Source of the DNA: JAXMHQ01 sp046346665
GTDB lineage: Bacteria > Verrucomicrobiota > Verrucomicrobiia > Limisphaerales > JAXMHQ01
Assembly (NCBI GenBank): GCA_046346665.1
Contig: JAXMHQ010000015.1
Span: 1 to 64,000 of the forward strand
DNA length: 64,000 nucleotides
Direction of reading: 5' to 3'
The position numbers and the translations under genes are program-made. The notes under the pieces are model-generated. The model had not been told where the DNA came from, made no database searches, and was given only the letters and a program-made list of their open reading frames with translations. Position 1 is the stretch's first letter. The number at the start of each line of letters is the position of its first letter. Of this stretch, positions 35,001 to 43,469 are shown piece by piece.

Positions 35001-35777
35001 AAACCGCGCCGCCATCTCCGCCGCGCTCCTCAGATAAAACTGCTCCGTCACATACTTCATCCGCTTGCTGTCCGCCAACTGCGTCTGCGTGCCGAGGCAG
35101 ATCAGGCAGTCGTGCGCGTGCGAATGGCTCTTTTCGACGTAATGAACATCGTTGGTCGCCACCAGCTTCAGGCCAAATTCCTTCGACCATTCGATGAGCT
35201 GCCGGTTGACCTTCGCCTGCTCGGGGATGTTGTGGTTCTGCAGCTCGAGATAATAATTCTCCGGGCCCAGCGTCTGCCGGAACCAGTCCAGAGCCTGGCG
35301 CGCCTTCGGCAGTTGACCCTTCAATATTGCCTCGGGCACCTCGCTCGCCAGGCAGCCCGACAACGCAATCAACCCCTCCTTGTGCGCCGCCAAAAGTTCC
35401 TTGTCGATCCGCGGCTTGTAATAATACCCCTCCAGGTGCGCCGCCGTCGTCAGCCGGATCAGGTTCTTGTAGCCCGTCTCGTCCTTCGCCAGTAACACCA
35501 GGTGATTGTAGACATCCCGCCCGCCCGTCGAACTCTTCTTCTCCAGCCGGCTGCCCGGCGCCACATACACCTCGCAGCCGATGATCGGCTTGATCCCCGC
35601 GTTCCGCGCCGCCTGGTAGAAATCAATCGCCCCGTACATCACCCCGTGATCCGTCATCGCCAGCGCCGGAAATTTCAGCTCGCGCGCCTTGTCCATCAGC
35701 CGGTCCAGGCGGCACGCCCCATCGAGCAGCGAATACTCGGTGTGCAAATGCAGATGAACAAACTCGGCGTGCGACAT
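32085..35777 (-). CDS. dnaE: DNA polymerase III alpha subunit
   Basis: A 1230-residue replicative polymerase. The PHP domain (about 1-280) starts FVHLHLHTEYSLLDGACRL. The polymerase core has PDIDIDFADDRR with catalytic aspartates, GRSQGISCVARGSAAGSIV and the finger domain TLGVFQLESGGMRDLC. A helix-hairpin-helix and an OB domain (about 1010-1100, LPSRSLTRIGGLIAAVQ) follow, then a C-terminal domain. An in-frame ~31-residue insertion near residue 341-371 is encoded by an inverted repeat (34663-34756). The reading frame is kept on both sides, so the protein is probably active. Confidence 0.95.
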   Translation of the reverse strand: MSHAEFVHLHLHTEYSLLDGACRLDRLMDKARELKFPALAMTDHGVMYGAIDFYQAARNAGIKPIIGCEVYVAPGSRLEKKSSTGGRDVYNHLVLLAKDETGYKNLIRLTTAAHLEGYYYKPRIDKELLAAHKEGLIALSGCLASEVPEAILKGQLPKARQALDWFRQTLGPENYYLELQNHNIPEQAKVNRQLIEWSKEFGLKLVATNDVHYVEKSHSHAHDCLICLGTQTQLADSKRMKYVTEQFYLRSAAEMAARFAEVPEAVKNTLEVAEKCNLEIEFGKLHYPVFDPPEHYSRDGYLRHLLAEGLYKRYGLRVRAEGQEFIVESLEDPRRLPTYKGESRVEGRESRAGGALAPGAPALDSRPSTLDPEVAAAIQAIIDRLQLELRVIEKTGFLSYFLIVGDFIRYGRSQGISCVARGSAAGSIVTYLLEIANVDPIRYGLLFERFLNPERVNPPDIDIDFADDRRADVIEYVRGKYGRDAVAQIITFGTMGAKSVVRDVGRVMGLSYGECDRLAKMIPFDLKMTLEKALKQSPELKQAYDSEEVTRELIDTAFVLEDLTRNASVHAAGVVIGDQPLVNLLPLKQDEEGTIVTQYAMGPVGDLGLLKMDFLGLKTLTVIRNTCDMVRRGRGVEIPIDHLPLDDAKTYDLLNKAHTLGVFQLESGGMRDLCRKFQISSVEHITALVALYRPGPMDLIPEFIKRRHGEVKIEYEHPLLEPIARETYGILIYQEQVMQAAQVLAGYTLGAADLLRRAMGKKKVEEMAKQRASFVKGCREKNGIPEARANQIFDLLEKFAGYGFNKSHAAAYAVVAYQTAYLKANYPVEFFCAMMTNDMADTAKLSEYIAEARGMGIEVLPPDVNESHVYFAPAGGADTARIRFGLAAIKGVGEGAVETILKARQEGGAFPTMAGMCERVDGRTLNRKILEALIKSGACDCFGQTRSTLCSQIDRTLARAASVISDRQRGQTSLFGTLEERAPEPSEPVASLPEWPQHELLAHEKELLGFYVTGHPLTPYVPLLEKYALTNTASVAQLPSRSLTRIGGLIAAVQHGVSKKSGKAYAMVTLEDLQGSVQMLCMNENYDKYRPLLVANQAILVVGEINTGDEKPKLFPQEIMLLTEAPRKYTRQVHLRLPTGQIEPSGIESLRELVAAHPGKCPLFLCFIRPAGEVIFIETHERYNVAPSVEFQQAIEERFGPDTYYAKVDTSLPERVARSWERKPEMAAAE
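34663..34756. repeat. GTCGAGA-word inverted repeat inserted in dnaE
   Basis: Left arm 34663-34691 is GTCGAGA/GTCGAGG words with period 7. Right arm 34724-34756 is the complement with about one mismatch. Centre is GC-rich. It is translated in frame as Ser/Arg/Glu-rich sequence (GESRVEGRESRA on one side, LDSRPSTLDPE on the other). Confidence 0.9.
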
Positions 35778-35888
35778 TTCAATTCAAACTACCACCCCCT
35801 CTCCGCAAGGGGCAAGGAAGGGATATTCACAACGCCCGCAACCCCCGTCCTCGCGGCATAACAACGGCCAAAAAATCCCTCTGACCGT

Positions 35889-35953
35889 CCAAATGTTGAA
35901 TGTCTAGATGTGACACCGGGACCCGGTGTCACATCGAGACATTCAACATTTGG
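35889..35953. repeat. 65-base near-perfect palindrome
   Basis: Arms 35889-35920 and 35922-35953 are complementary over 32 bases with one mismatch and a single-base centre. The arms begin CCAAATGTTGAATGTCT. It lies between dnaE and the GH26 gene, which are divergent, so it could be a cruciform or a regulatory site. Confidence 0.9.
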
Positions 35954-36010
35954 CCCCCGGGCGGGGGAGTTTGCAGAAAAATCTTCCTGTTTCGGCTCGC
36001 GTTCTGCACG

Positions 36011-37531
36011 ATGGGTTGGGTGCCGCTCATGACTTTGGCTGCCATATTGCCCTGCCTCCTCGCCGCTGCGGCGATGACCGTGTCCGCCCAGGCCATGGCC
36101 CCGTTCCACGCGGTGCCCGCCGATCCCCAGGCAAGCCCCGCGGCGCGCAAACTCCTGTCCGACCTCTCCGCCGACTGCGGCCGCCGCACCTGGTCGGGCC
36201 AGCACGGGACCGGCGAACTGGACCGCATCGCCGCCGATTCCGGCCGCAGCCCGCTCGTGATCGAGCAGGATTTCATGGATTATTCCCGGTCGCGAATCGC
36301 GTTCGGCGCCGGGGGCAAGCGGATCACGGAGGACATGATCGCGCTGGGCAAGGCCGGGCATGTGCTCGCGTTTTCCTGGCATTGGAACGCCCCCACCAAT
36401 CTCCCGAACACGCCGAAGCAGCCGTGGTGGAGCGGATTTTACACGCGGGCCACCACCTTCGACCTCGCCGCCGCCCTGGCGGACACCAACTCGTTACAGT
36501 ATCAGTTAATGTTAGGAGACATCGACGCCGTCGCCGTGGAGCTGAAGAAGGTCGCAACGAACGGCCTGCCCGTGCTGTGGCGGCCGCTGCACGAGGCCGA
36601 GGGCCGCTGGTTCTGGTGGGGCGCCCGCGGCCCGGAACCGTTCAAGCAACTCTGGCGGCTGATGTTCCACCGGCTCACCGTCGATCACGGGCTCCACAAT
36701 CTCGTCTGGGTGTTCACCGGCGAAAAGGAAGACTGGTACCCGGGCGACGACGTCGTGGATGTGGTCGGGGTGGACGCCTACCCGAAGGATCGATCGGACC
36801 TGCTCCTGAACCGCTGGGAGCCGCTGGCGAAGCGGTTCGCCGGACGGAAACTCATCGCGCTGACCGAGTTCGGCAGCATGCCGCAAATCGACCGGATGCA
36901 GTCGAACGGCGTCTGGTGGGCCTGGTTCTCGCCCTGGCCGGGAATGCTCCGCCACGCCAGCAACAACCTGATCGAACGCGTCTACCGCTCACCTGGCGTC
37001 CTGAGCCTGCCCGCGAGTCCGGCGCCGCCTCCCGCCGCAGCCGCGCCCGCGCTGCAACTCTGGTGGCCGCAGGAGGGAACGGAAATCTGCTCCCACGAAT
37101 TCACGGCGGACGGCCAATTGGATGCCACCAACATCACCGTCTCCGCGGAAATCCGCTCCGATCAATCCACCAACAGCCTGGACGCGGTCGTCGATCGAAA
37201 CGGCCATTTCTGGCTGGAATCCGTGCCGGTGACCGGAAAAACCAACACGCTGACCGTCACCGCCCGGAACAAGGCCGGCCAGAGCTCGACCCTTCAAATC
37301 CAGGTCCTGAAGAGTGACACGGTCATTTCCATCGATCCGTTTTCGCCGGATGAATTGTGGAAGCCCAGGGCGCGGCTCACGGGAGGTGTGTTCCCGGGCC
37401 GGCGGCAGGTTTGGATCAATGGCATCCCGGCCGAAGTGGATCGCGACGGCCGCTGGATCGCCGAGGAAGTTCCCGTGCCGGCAACGAATCACGGCGGCAA
37501 AGGCATGTTTCACACCAGCACGCGGCCTTAA
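36011..37531 (+). CDS. Secreted GH26 glycosidase (beta-mannanase-like)
   Basis: A 506-residue protein with a signal peptide (about 1-28, LAAILPCLLAAAAMTVSAQA). The catalytic GH26 domain (about 30-330) has WRPLHEAEGRWFWWG with the acid/base Glu195 and LIALTEFGSMPQ with the nucleophile Glu286. A linker of Pro/Ala residues leads to an Ig-like C-terminal domain (about 350-490). GH26 enzymes cut beta-mannans or related polymers outside the cytoplasm. Start ATG 36011 gives a good signal peptide; the upstream extension contains part of the 35889-35953 palindrome. Confidence 0.88.
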   Translation: MGWVPLMTLAAILPCLLAAAAMTVSAQAMAPFHAVPADPQASPAARKLLSDLSADCGRRTWSGQHGTGELDRIAADSGRSPLVIEQDFMDYSRSRIAFGAGGKRITEDMIALGKAGHVLAFSWHWNAPTNLPNTPKQPWWSGFYTRATTFDLAAALADTNSLQYQLMLGDIDAVAVELKKVATNGLPVLWRPLHEAEGRWFWWGARGPEPFKQLWRLMFHRLTVDHGLHNLVWVFTGEKEDWYPGDDVVDVVGVDAYPKDRSDLLLNRWEPLAKRFAGRKLIALTEFGSMPQIDRMQSNGVWWAWFSPWPGMLRHASNNLIERVYRSPGVLSLPASPAPPPAAAAPALQLWWPQEGTEICSHEFTADGQLDATNITVSAEIRSDQSTNSLDAVVDRNGHFWLESVPVTGKTNTLTVTARNKAGQSSTLQIQVLKSDTVISIDPFSPDELWKPRARLTGGVFPGRRQVWINGIPAEVDRDGRWIAEEVPVPATNHGGKGMFHTSTRP

Positions 37532-37592
37532 CCGCGAATGGACGTGAATGTACGCCAATCGCGGTTAGGAAATTAGCGTTAATCCGCGTCGG
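37531..37592. repeat. Short CGCGAATGGACGTGAATG-type repeat patch
   Basis: ACCGCGAATGGACGTGAATG words (37531-37550) face CCAATCGCGGTTAGG and TTAGCGTTAATCCGCG words. It is a small degenerate version of the outer arm seen at 3361-3577. It lies between the GH26 gene and the convergent aminotransferase gene. Confidence 0.5.
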
Positions 37593-37593
37593 C

Positions 37594-38703
37594 TCAGGCC
37601 CGGAAGAACGATTTGATCACGTCCGCCACCCGCTGGACCTGTTTGTCGGTCAACTCGGGATAAACCGGCAGGCTGAGACATTCGCGCGCCGCCTTTTCCG
37701 CGACGGGGAAGTCGCCGGCCTTGTAGCCGAGCGACGCGTAACATTTCTGCAGGTGGAGCGGCAGCGGATAATGCAGGGCGCAGCCGACGCCGTTCGACTC
37801 GAGGTGCTTTTTGAGTTCGTCGCGTTTGGGATGCCGCACGACGTAGAGATGCCAGGCGCTCTGGGCGTAAGCCGCTTCGCGCGGCAATTGCAGAGGCGTG
37901 TCAGCCAGCAGGTCCTGGTAGGTGTGGGCAATCGCCCGGCGCCGCTCCGTCCACGCCGGCAGATGCTTCAGCTTCACCCCCAGCACCGCCCCTTGAAAGC
38001 CTTCCATCCGGTAGTTGAATCCGACTTCGTCGTGGTAATAGCGCTGCGTTGATCCGTGCTCGCGCAGCGCCCGCGCCCGCGCCGCAAACGCCGCGTTGTT
38101 CGTCACCAGCGCGCCGCCTTCGCCGCACGCGCCCAGGTTCTTGCCCGGATAAAAGCTGAAACACGAAATCTGTCCGAATGTCCCGATGACTTTGCCCTTG
38201 TACTTCGCCCCGTGCGCCTGCGCGGCGTCTTCCACCAGCGGCAATCCGCGCTTGCGGCTGATTTCCAGGAACGGATCCAGATCGAACGGATGCCCGTAGA
38301 GATGCACCGGCATGATTGCCTTCGTACGCGGTGTGATGGCCTTCTCCACCCTGGCGGGATCGAGATTGAACGTGGCGTCGTCGATGTCCACATATACCGG
38401 CTTGGCGCCGACGTAGGAAATCGCCCAACTGGTCGCCACGAAGGTCGTGGGGGTGGTGATGACCTCGTCGCCGGAGCCCACGTTCAGCAGCAGCATTGCC
38501 ACGTGCAGCGCGGAGGTGCCGCTGTTGAACGCCACGCAGTGCTCCGCGCCGGCATACTTCGCGAAATCCTTCTCGAACTGGACCACGTCCGGCCCAAGGC
38601 AAAACGAGCACGCGTCCACCGTGCGCGCCAGCGCCGCGTCAATGTCCTTGCGAATGCTGCGAATCTGCGCCGGCAGATCGAAATACGGAATCGTGTCACT
38701 CAT
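37594..38703 (-). CDS. DegT/DnrJ/EryC1-family aminotransferase
   Basis: A 369-residue PLP enzyme of the sugar aminotransferase family. The PLP-binding lysine is in FYPGKNLGACGEGGAL. Other motifs are FNSGTSALHVAMLLLNVGSGDEVITTP, VEDAAQAHGAKYKGK and a C-terminal LHLQKCYASLGYKAGDFP. Enzymes of this group transfer an amino group to keto-sugar nucleotides used in surface glycans. The start MSDTIPYFDLPAQIRSI at ATG 38703 matches the family. The 874-residue open frame that continues upstream is an artefact of GC-rich sequence. Confidence 0.92.
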   Translation of the reverse strand: MSDTIPYFDLPAQIRSIRKDIDAALARTVDACSFCLGPDVVQFEKDFAKYAGAEHCVAFNSGTSALHVAMLLLNVGSGDEVITTPTTFVATSWAISYVGAKPVYVDIDDATFNLDPARVEKAITPRTKAIMPVHLYGHPFDLDPFLEISRKRGLPLVEDAAQAHGAKYKGKVIGTFGQISCFSFYPGKNLGACGEGGALVTNNAAFAARARALREHGSTQRYYHDEVGFNYRMEGFQGAVLGVKLKHLPAWTERRRAIAHTYQDLLADTPLQLPREAAYAQSAWHLYVVRHPKRDELKKHLESNGVGCALHYPLPLHLQKCYASLGYKAGDFPVAEKAARECLSLPVYPELTDKQVQRVADVIKSFFRA

Positions 38704-38856
38704 GTCAGTTCCTGGTGTAAATCCTGGCGCGCAACATAGCGGACGCCGGCGGCCGTTCACAAGAAATTCATTGCCGTATTGCTGCGGAGCCCGCGTCCCG
38801 TGCATTGCGGACGGAGGGCGGGAACTTGACTCGAATGAACGCGCTTTCCGAATGGT

Positions 38857-39005
38857 GGGGCGAGGCTCGAGCCCTCGAAAGGACTGGAGTGATGGAGTGT
38901 TGGAGTTCTGGAGTAATGCAAATGAACTCGCGCGTCCCTTCAGCACTCCACCACTCCATGACTCCAGCACTCCAGCTTTTCGAGGGCTCGACGGAGCCTC
39001 GCCCC
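38857..39005. repeat. Nested composite element: box arms around GGAGT words
   Basis: Outer arms are the GGGGCGAGGCTCGAGCCCT box (38857-38877) and its inverted form (38981-39005). Inner left arm 38882-38917 has GGAGTNNT words of period 8. Inner right arm 38941-38975 has ACTCC words. The word matches the element at 4905-5032. The rest of the 38704-39020 gap shows no gene. Confidence 0.85.
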
Positions 39006-39020
39006 GCCATCGCGTCAAAA

Positions 39021-39530
39021 TCATTTCTTCGCGGGCTTCACGGTCTGCAACCGCGGCGGCAGCAGCCATTCCAGCATCGCGCAGCGGCCGCAGGCCAGCG
39101 CGTCCACGTGCAGCCGGCACAGGCCCCCCTTCTTCATCGCCATCTGCAAATGCGTCTCGCCCGTGCACAAAAGCGAGATCAGCCCGCCCAGGTAAGGCTC
39201 GTGCCCCACCAGCAGCACGCTGTCCGGATGCGGATGCAGCCCGTTCACCTGCCCCACCAGCTTTTCCATGCTGCCCAGCGGCGCCAGGTGATCCGTCAAC
39301 ACCAGCTCCCGGCCGCCCGCGAGCCGGTCCGACACCAGCTCCGCCGTCTCGCGCGCCCGCACCAGCGGACTCGAAAACATCGCGTCGAATGTCACCCCGA
39401 TCTCTTCCAGGTAACTCGCCAGTTGCTTCGTCCGCTGACGGCCCTTCGACGTCAGCGGCCGCTCGGTTTCCTTGTAGCGCGGGTCGCCCGATTCCACCGC
39501 GTCGCCGTGTCGCAATATAAATAATTTCAT
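39021..39530 (-). CDS. sixA: Phosphohistidine phosphatase SixA
   Basis: A 169-residue histidine-phosphatase fold protein. The RHG catalytic motif is at residues 7-9 (MKLFILRHGDA), ERPLTSKGRQRTKQLASYL and SSPLVRARETAEL follow, and VLLVGHEPYLGGL provides the second catalytic His. SixA removes phosphate from phosphohistidine on partner proteins such as HPt domains or PTS components. It neighbours a Ppx/GppA gene on the opposite strand. Family assignment is firm; the partner in this organism is unknown. Confidence 0.9.
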   Translation of the reverse strand: MKLFILRHGDAVESGDPRYKETERPLTSKGRQRTKQLASYLEEIGVTFDAMFSSPLVRARETAELVSDRLAGGRELVLTDHLAPLGSMEKLVGQVNGLHPHPDSVLLVGHEPYLGGLISLLCTGETHLQMAMKKGGLCRLHVDALACGRCAMLEWLLPPRLQTVKPAKK

Positions 39531-39627
39531 CTCGTCGCTGCTGCCGCGTTTCCGCCAGGGATTTGTGCTTGCAACTTACTTCCCACAATTTTGCCGCCCG
39601 CGCCACTCTGAAATCGCGGCTGCCACG

Positions 39628-39696
39628 GTAGCCGCGATTGTAAAATCGCGGAATCGCGGCCCTGTCCGGGTCCCGCGATCTCACGATCGCGGCTAC
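39628..39696. repeat. GTAGCCGCGATTGTAAAATC inverted repeat
   Basis: Arms 39628-39651 and 39673-39696 pair with a few mismatches. It belongs to the same family as 27763-27834. It lies in the short gap between divergent sixA and the Ppx/GppA gene. Confidence 0.85.
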
Positions 39697-39756
39697 AATC
39701 ACCGCCCGAATGACTTTTTCACTTGGCGATTTTCCGCGCACTGGTCTAATCACGGC

Positions 39757-40701
39757 ATGACCAAATCGCGCCGCGCCGTGATCGACGTGGGCACCAACTC
39801 CGTCAAGCTGTTGGTGGCCGACGTGGAGGGTCGCGAGGTCCGGCCGGTTTGGGAGGAGAGCACGCAGACGCGGCTGGGCAGCGGTTTTTACGAGAGCCGC
39901 CGGCTGCAGCCGGAGCCGGTCGCCCGCACGGCAGCGGCCGCCGCGCAATTTGCCGGGGTCGCCCGCCGGCACGGAGCGGACTCGGTCTCGATCATCGCCA
40001 CCAGTGCCGCACGCGAGGCCCTCAATGCAGCCGAATTGATCGCCGCCATCGAAACCGCCGCCCGGCTGCCTGTCCGGGTCCTCACGGGCGACGAGGAGGC
40101 CGAATGGGTTTTTCGCGGCGTCACAACCGATCCCGGCCTCGCCGACCGTCCGTTGCTGCTCCTGGATGTCGGCGGCGGCAGCACGGAATTCATCGTGGGC
40201 CGCGGCACGGATCTTCAATTCCGGACCAGTGTGCCGCTGGGGACGGTTCGATTGCTTGAATCGCTGCGGCCCGCCGATCCGCCCGGCGGCGCCGGACTTG
40301 GCGCCGCCCGCGACTGGGTGCGCGATTTCCTAACCCGGCAAGTGCAGCCGCTGCTCGACCCGGCCTTGCGCGCCGCCGAACAGGCCGGGCCGAAATTGTC
40401 CCTGGTCGGGACCGGCGGCAGCACCACCCTGCTCGCCCGGATGCAGACCGGCATGCTGGATTTCGACCGCGCCCGGATCGAGGCGACCCGGCTGTCGCTC
40501 GCGGACATCCGCCGGCAAGTGGAACATCTCTGGAGCCTGCCGCTGGAAGCGCGCCGCCGGGTGCTCGGCCTGCCGCCCAACCGCGCCGATGTCATCCTCA
40601 CCGGTGTCGTGATCTACGAGGCGATTCTCGGGCAATTCGATTTTCAGGAACTGCGCGTCAGCACCCGCGGACTGCGCTTCGCCGCCGTGCTCCCCGGTTG
40701 A
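39757..40701 (+). CDS. Ppx/GppA-family phosphatase
   Basis: A 314-residue exopolyphosphatase/guanosine pentaphosphatase family protein with an actin-like fold. The first phosphate loop is VIDVGTNSVKLLVADV, the second LLLDVGGGSTEFIVG, and the loop IIATSAAREALN lies between. It may act on polyphosphate or pppGpp; the sequence alone does not decide. It lacks the extra C-terminal HD-type domain of long Ppx proteins. The ATG at 39757 (MTKSRRAVIDVG) is used because the upstream frame is the repeat. It is followed within 51 bases by a fused membrane protein gene on the same strand. Confidence 0.9.
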   Translation: MTKSRRAVIDVGTNSVKLLVADVEGREVRPVWEESTQTRLGSGFYESRRLQPEPVARTAAAAAQFAGVARRHGADSVSIIATSAAREALNAAELIAAIETAARLPVRVLTGDEEAEWVFRGVTTDPGLADRPLLLLDVGGGSTEFIVGRGTDLQFRTSVPLGTVRLLESLRPADPPGGAGLGAARDWVRDFLTRQVQPLLDPALRAAEQAGPKLSLVGTGGSTTLLARMQTGMLDFDRARIEATRLSLADIRRQVEHLWSLPLEARRRVLGLPPNRADVILTGVVIYEAILGQFDFQELRVSTRGLRFAAVLPG

Positions 40702-40751
40702 TCCTGATTCCACCCTTGCGAGGCAATCCGGCCCGTCGTTACTCTCCGCCC

Positions 40752-43469
40752 ATGCAATCACGCGACCGTGCCTGGCTGGTTCTGGTGCTGTTCTTTTGTT
40801 CCGGCGCCACCGCCCTCGTTTACGAGGTGATCTGGTCCAAGTTCCTGTCCCAGATGTTCGGCAGCACGATCTACGCGCAAACCGTCGTGCTCGCCGCGTT
40901 CATGGGCGGCCTCGCGCTCGGCAACCGCCTCTTCGGCAAATGGGCCGACCGCCTCGCCCAGCCCGTGCGCGCCTACGGCTACCTGGAACTCGCCATCGGC
41001 ATCTACGCGTTCTTCTTCGCCGGCATCGACCAGGCCGCCGACCGCGTGTTCGTCAGCGTCGGCACCGGGATCGCCGAGAATCCCGGCTGGCTGCTGCTGC
41101 TCAAGGCCGCGCTCAGCGCCGCCCTCCTGCTCGGCCCCACCACGCTCATGGGCGGCACCCTCCCCCTGCTCGCCGCGTGGCTTCAGAAAACCAGCCCCGA
41201 GGCCGGACGCCGCTCCGCGCGCTTCTACTCCGTCAACAGCCTCGGCGCCGTCGCCGGATCCGCCCTCGCCGGCTTCTGGCTCGTGCAAAACCTGGGCATG
41301 GTCGCTTCGCTCCAGATGACCGCCCTTGCAAACGTGCTCGTCGGTTCCGCCGCCATCCTGCTCAGCCGCCAGCTCACCCCGGACGCGCCCCCCACCGAAG
41401 CCACGGCCGAACCGGCGCCATCCTTGCCCCCGGAACCGCTTGGCTGGGCCGCCCTCATCGTCGCGCTCAGCGGCGGCGTCTCCATGGGCCTCGAAGTCCT
41501 CGCCTCGCGATCCCTCGCCCTCGTGTTCGGCTCCTCCCTGCAATCCTTCGCCCTCGTCCTCATGGCTTTCATCCTCGGCATCGGACTCGGCAGCGCCTGG
41601 ATCGCATCGCCCCGCCGGAAAATGTCGGGCGAACAAACCGTCGCCATCCTGCTCACGCTCGCCGCCGCCTGGGTCGCCCTCCTCGTCTATAACATCGAAT
41701 CGGGCGTCAATTTCTACCGCATCGCCAGCATCGGCCTCGGCCGCAACCCCGTCGGTTACGTCTATCACGAACTCCTTGCCGCCGGCATTGCCCTCGCCGC
41801 CCTCGGCTGGCCCGCCGCCTGCATCGGCGCCGTCCTGCCCCTCATGATCCGATCCGTGTCCGGCACCGCCGCGCCCCTGGGCGCGCGCGTCGGCGCCCTG
41901 CTCACCTGGAACACCCTCGGCGCCGTGGCCGGCACGCTGTTGACCGGATTTTTCCTGATGCCGCTGGCCGGGCTCCGCAACGCCTTCGCCGTCCTCGCCT
42001 GCACGCTCGCCGCGATCGCCGTGACCGCCGCCTGGCGCCGCCGCTGGACCCCCGGCATCGCCCTCGCCGCCACCGCCCTAGCCCTGTCCGCCAGCCTGTT
42101 CGCCTTTGGCGGCCAGGACTGGCGCCATATCATGAGCTCGGGCGTCTTCCGGTCGCGCGAGACCGAGTTCGATCCCTCCACGCTCCCGCTGCGCAAGCAG
42201 CACATGAAAATCCTTTTCTACGAGGACGCCCCCGACGCCACCGTCACCGTCGAACAGGGCGACGGCATCGGCGCCCCCGCCGACATCGGGCTGCGCATCA
42301 ACGGCAAACCCGACGCCTCCACGCGTGTCGATCTCAGCACCCAATTGCTCGTCGCCCACCTGCCCATGCTCGCCCGGCCCGGAGCCCGCGACGTGTTCAT
42401 TCTCGGGCTCGGATCCGGCGTCTCGGGCGGGGCGCTGTTGTCCTACCCGGTCGACCGCATCGACATCGCCGAGAATTGCGACCCGGTCATCCGGGCCGGA
42501 CGCTTCTTTGAACCCTGGAACCGCCATGTCCTCGACGACCCTCGCGTCCGCGTCTGGCGCGAGGATGCGCGCACGGTTCTCAAGCTCCGGCCGCAGCTCT
42601 ACGACGTGATCATCACACAGCCGTCGAATCCCTGGACGGTCGGCGTCGGCAGCGTGTTCAGCCGGGAATATTACAACCTCGCCGCCTCGCGCCTCAAACC
42701 GGGCGGCGTCGTGGCCCAATGGTTCCACGTCTACGAAATGCACGACGGCATCGTCGGACTGGTCCTTCGCACCTTTTCCTCCGTGTTTCCTTTCGTCGAA
42801 GTCTGGGATGCCTCCGGCGGCGACATTATCCTGGTGGGGTCGATGCAGCCCTGGACGTCGGGGCCCGATGTTTACGCCCGCGGCTTCGCGCTCGAGGGTG
42901 TGCGGCTGGACATGAATGCCATCGGCATCCGGTCGCCCGACGCGCTCTGGACGCGCCAACTGGCGTCGCAACGCACCGGCTTCGCCATCCCGGGCGGCGG
43001 CCCCGTGCAAAGCGACTGGTTCCCCGTCCTGGAATACGCCGCGCCCGAGGCTTTTTACATCGGGCTGCAGTCGCGCATGCTGGAAAAATTCGACGAACGC
43101 ACCTGGCAGCAACTCCTGGCGCCGCGGGAAAAACAGTCGGTGCTGAAACAATTGCCGCAGCCGGATGCGGAATCGGTGTTCAACTCCTTTGGCAGCGTCA
43201 ATCATGCAATGCTTGCCGCGCTCCACGAGCCCGCCGGGGGGACCAACAGCCCGGTCGCCTTCGGCGCCGCCACGTTCCGGCCGCCGCCGCCCTCCGCCCT
43301 GGACCGGGCGCTGGCCGCGCTGAACGACGGCAACCTGCCGCTGGCGGAACAGCTCGCGGCCGAAGGCGTGCTTTCCAACCCCGCCTCGGCCCAGGCCGCC
43401 TATCTCCAGCGCATCGTCGCGCGCGCCGCGCAACTGAACGCACCCCGGGCGGGAGTCACTGCACCGTGA
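40752..43469 (+). CDS. Fused MFS-like membrane / spermidine-synthase-like protein (second copy)
   Basis: A 905-residue protein. The N-terminal part (about 1-430) has twelve or so hydrophobic helices, starting FFCSGATALVYEVIWSKFLSQMFG, the mark of the fused MFS/spermidine synthase group. The soluble Rossmann domain (about 490-760) includes VFILGLGSGVSGGALLSYPV, DIAENCDPVIRAGRFFEPWN and YDVIITQPSNPWTVGVGSVF, which resembles the aminopropyltransferase active region. The C-terminus is TPR-like helical. It shares the general plan of the protein at 14538-17051 but is only distantly similar. The substrate is not known. It overlaps the 3' end of the convergent acid phosphatase gene by 14 bases. Confidence 0.87.
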   Translation: MQSRDRAWLVLVLFFCSGATALVYEVIWSKFLSQMFGSTIYAQTVVLAAFMGGLALGNRLFGKWADRLAQPVRAYGYLELAIGIYAFFFAGIDQAADRVFVSVGTGIAENPGWLLLLKAALSAALLLGPTTLMGGTLPLLAAWLQKTSPEAGRRSARFYSVNSLGAVAGSALAGFWLVQNLGMVASLQMTALANVLVGSAAILLSRQLTPDAPPTEATAEPAPSLPPEPLGWAALIVALSGGVSMGLEVLASRSLALVFGSSLQSFALVLMAFILGIGLGSAWIASPRRKMSGEQTVAILLTLAAAWVALLVYNIESGVNFYRIASIGLGRNPVGYVYHELLAAGIALAALGWPAACIGAVLPLMIRSVSGTAAPLGARVGALLTWNTLGAVAGTLLTGFFLMPLAGLRNAFAVLACTLAAIAVTAAWRRRWTPGIALAATALALSASLFAFGGQDWRHIMSSGVFRSRETEFDPSTLPLRKQHMKILFYEDAPDATVTVEQGDGIGAPADIGLRINGKPDASTRVDLSTQLLVAHLPMLARPGARDVFILGLGSGVSGGALLSYPVDRIDIAENCDPVIRAGRFFEPWNRHVLDDPRVRVWREDARTVLKLRPQLYDVIITQPSNPWTVGVGSVFSREYYNLAASRLKPGGVVAQWFHVYEMHDGIVGLVLRTFSSVFPFVEVWDASGGDIILVGSMQPWTSGPDVYARGFALEGVRLDMNAIGIRSPDALWTRQLASQRTGFAIPGGGPVQSDWFPVLEYAAPEAFYIGLQSRMLEKFDERTWQQLLAPREKQSVLKQLPQPDAESVFNSFGSVNHAMLAALHEPAGGTNSPVAFGAATFRPPPPSALDRALAALNDGNLPLAEQLAAEGVLSNPASAQAAYLQRIVARAAQLNAPRAGVTAP

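Noticed and set aside
38704..40218. N-terminal extension of the aminotransferase frame to 40218
   Set aside because: Crosses intergenic repeats, sixA and the start of the Ppx gene on the other strand; homology begins at 38703.
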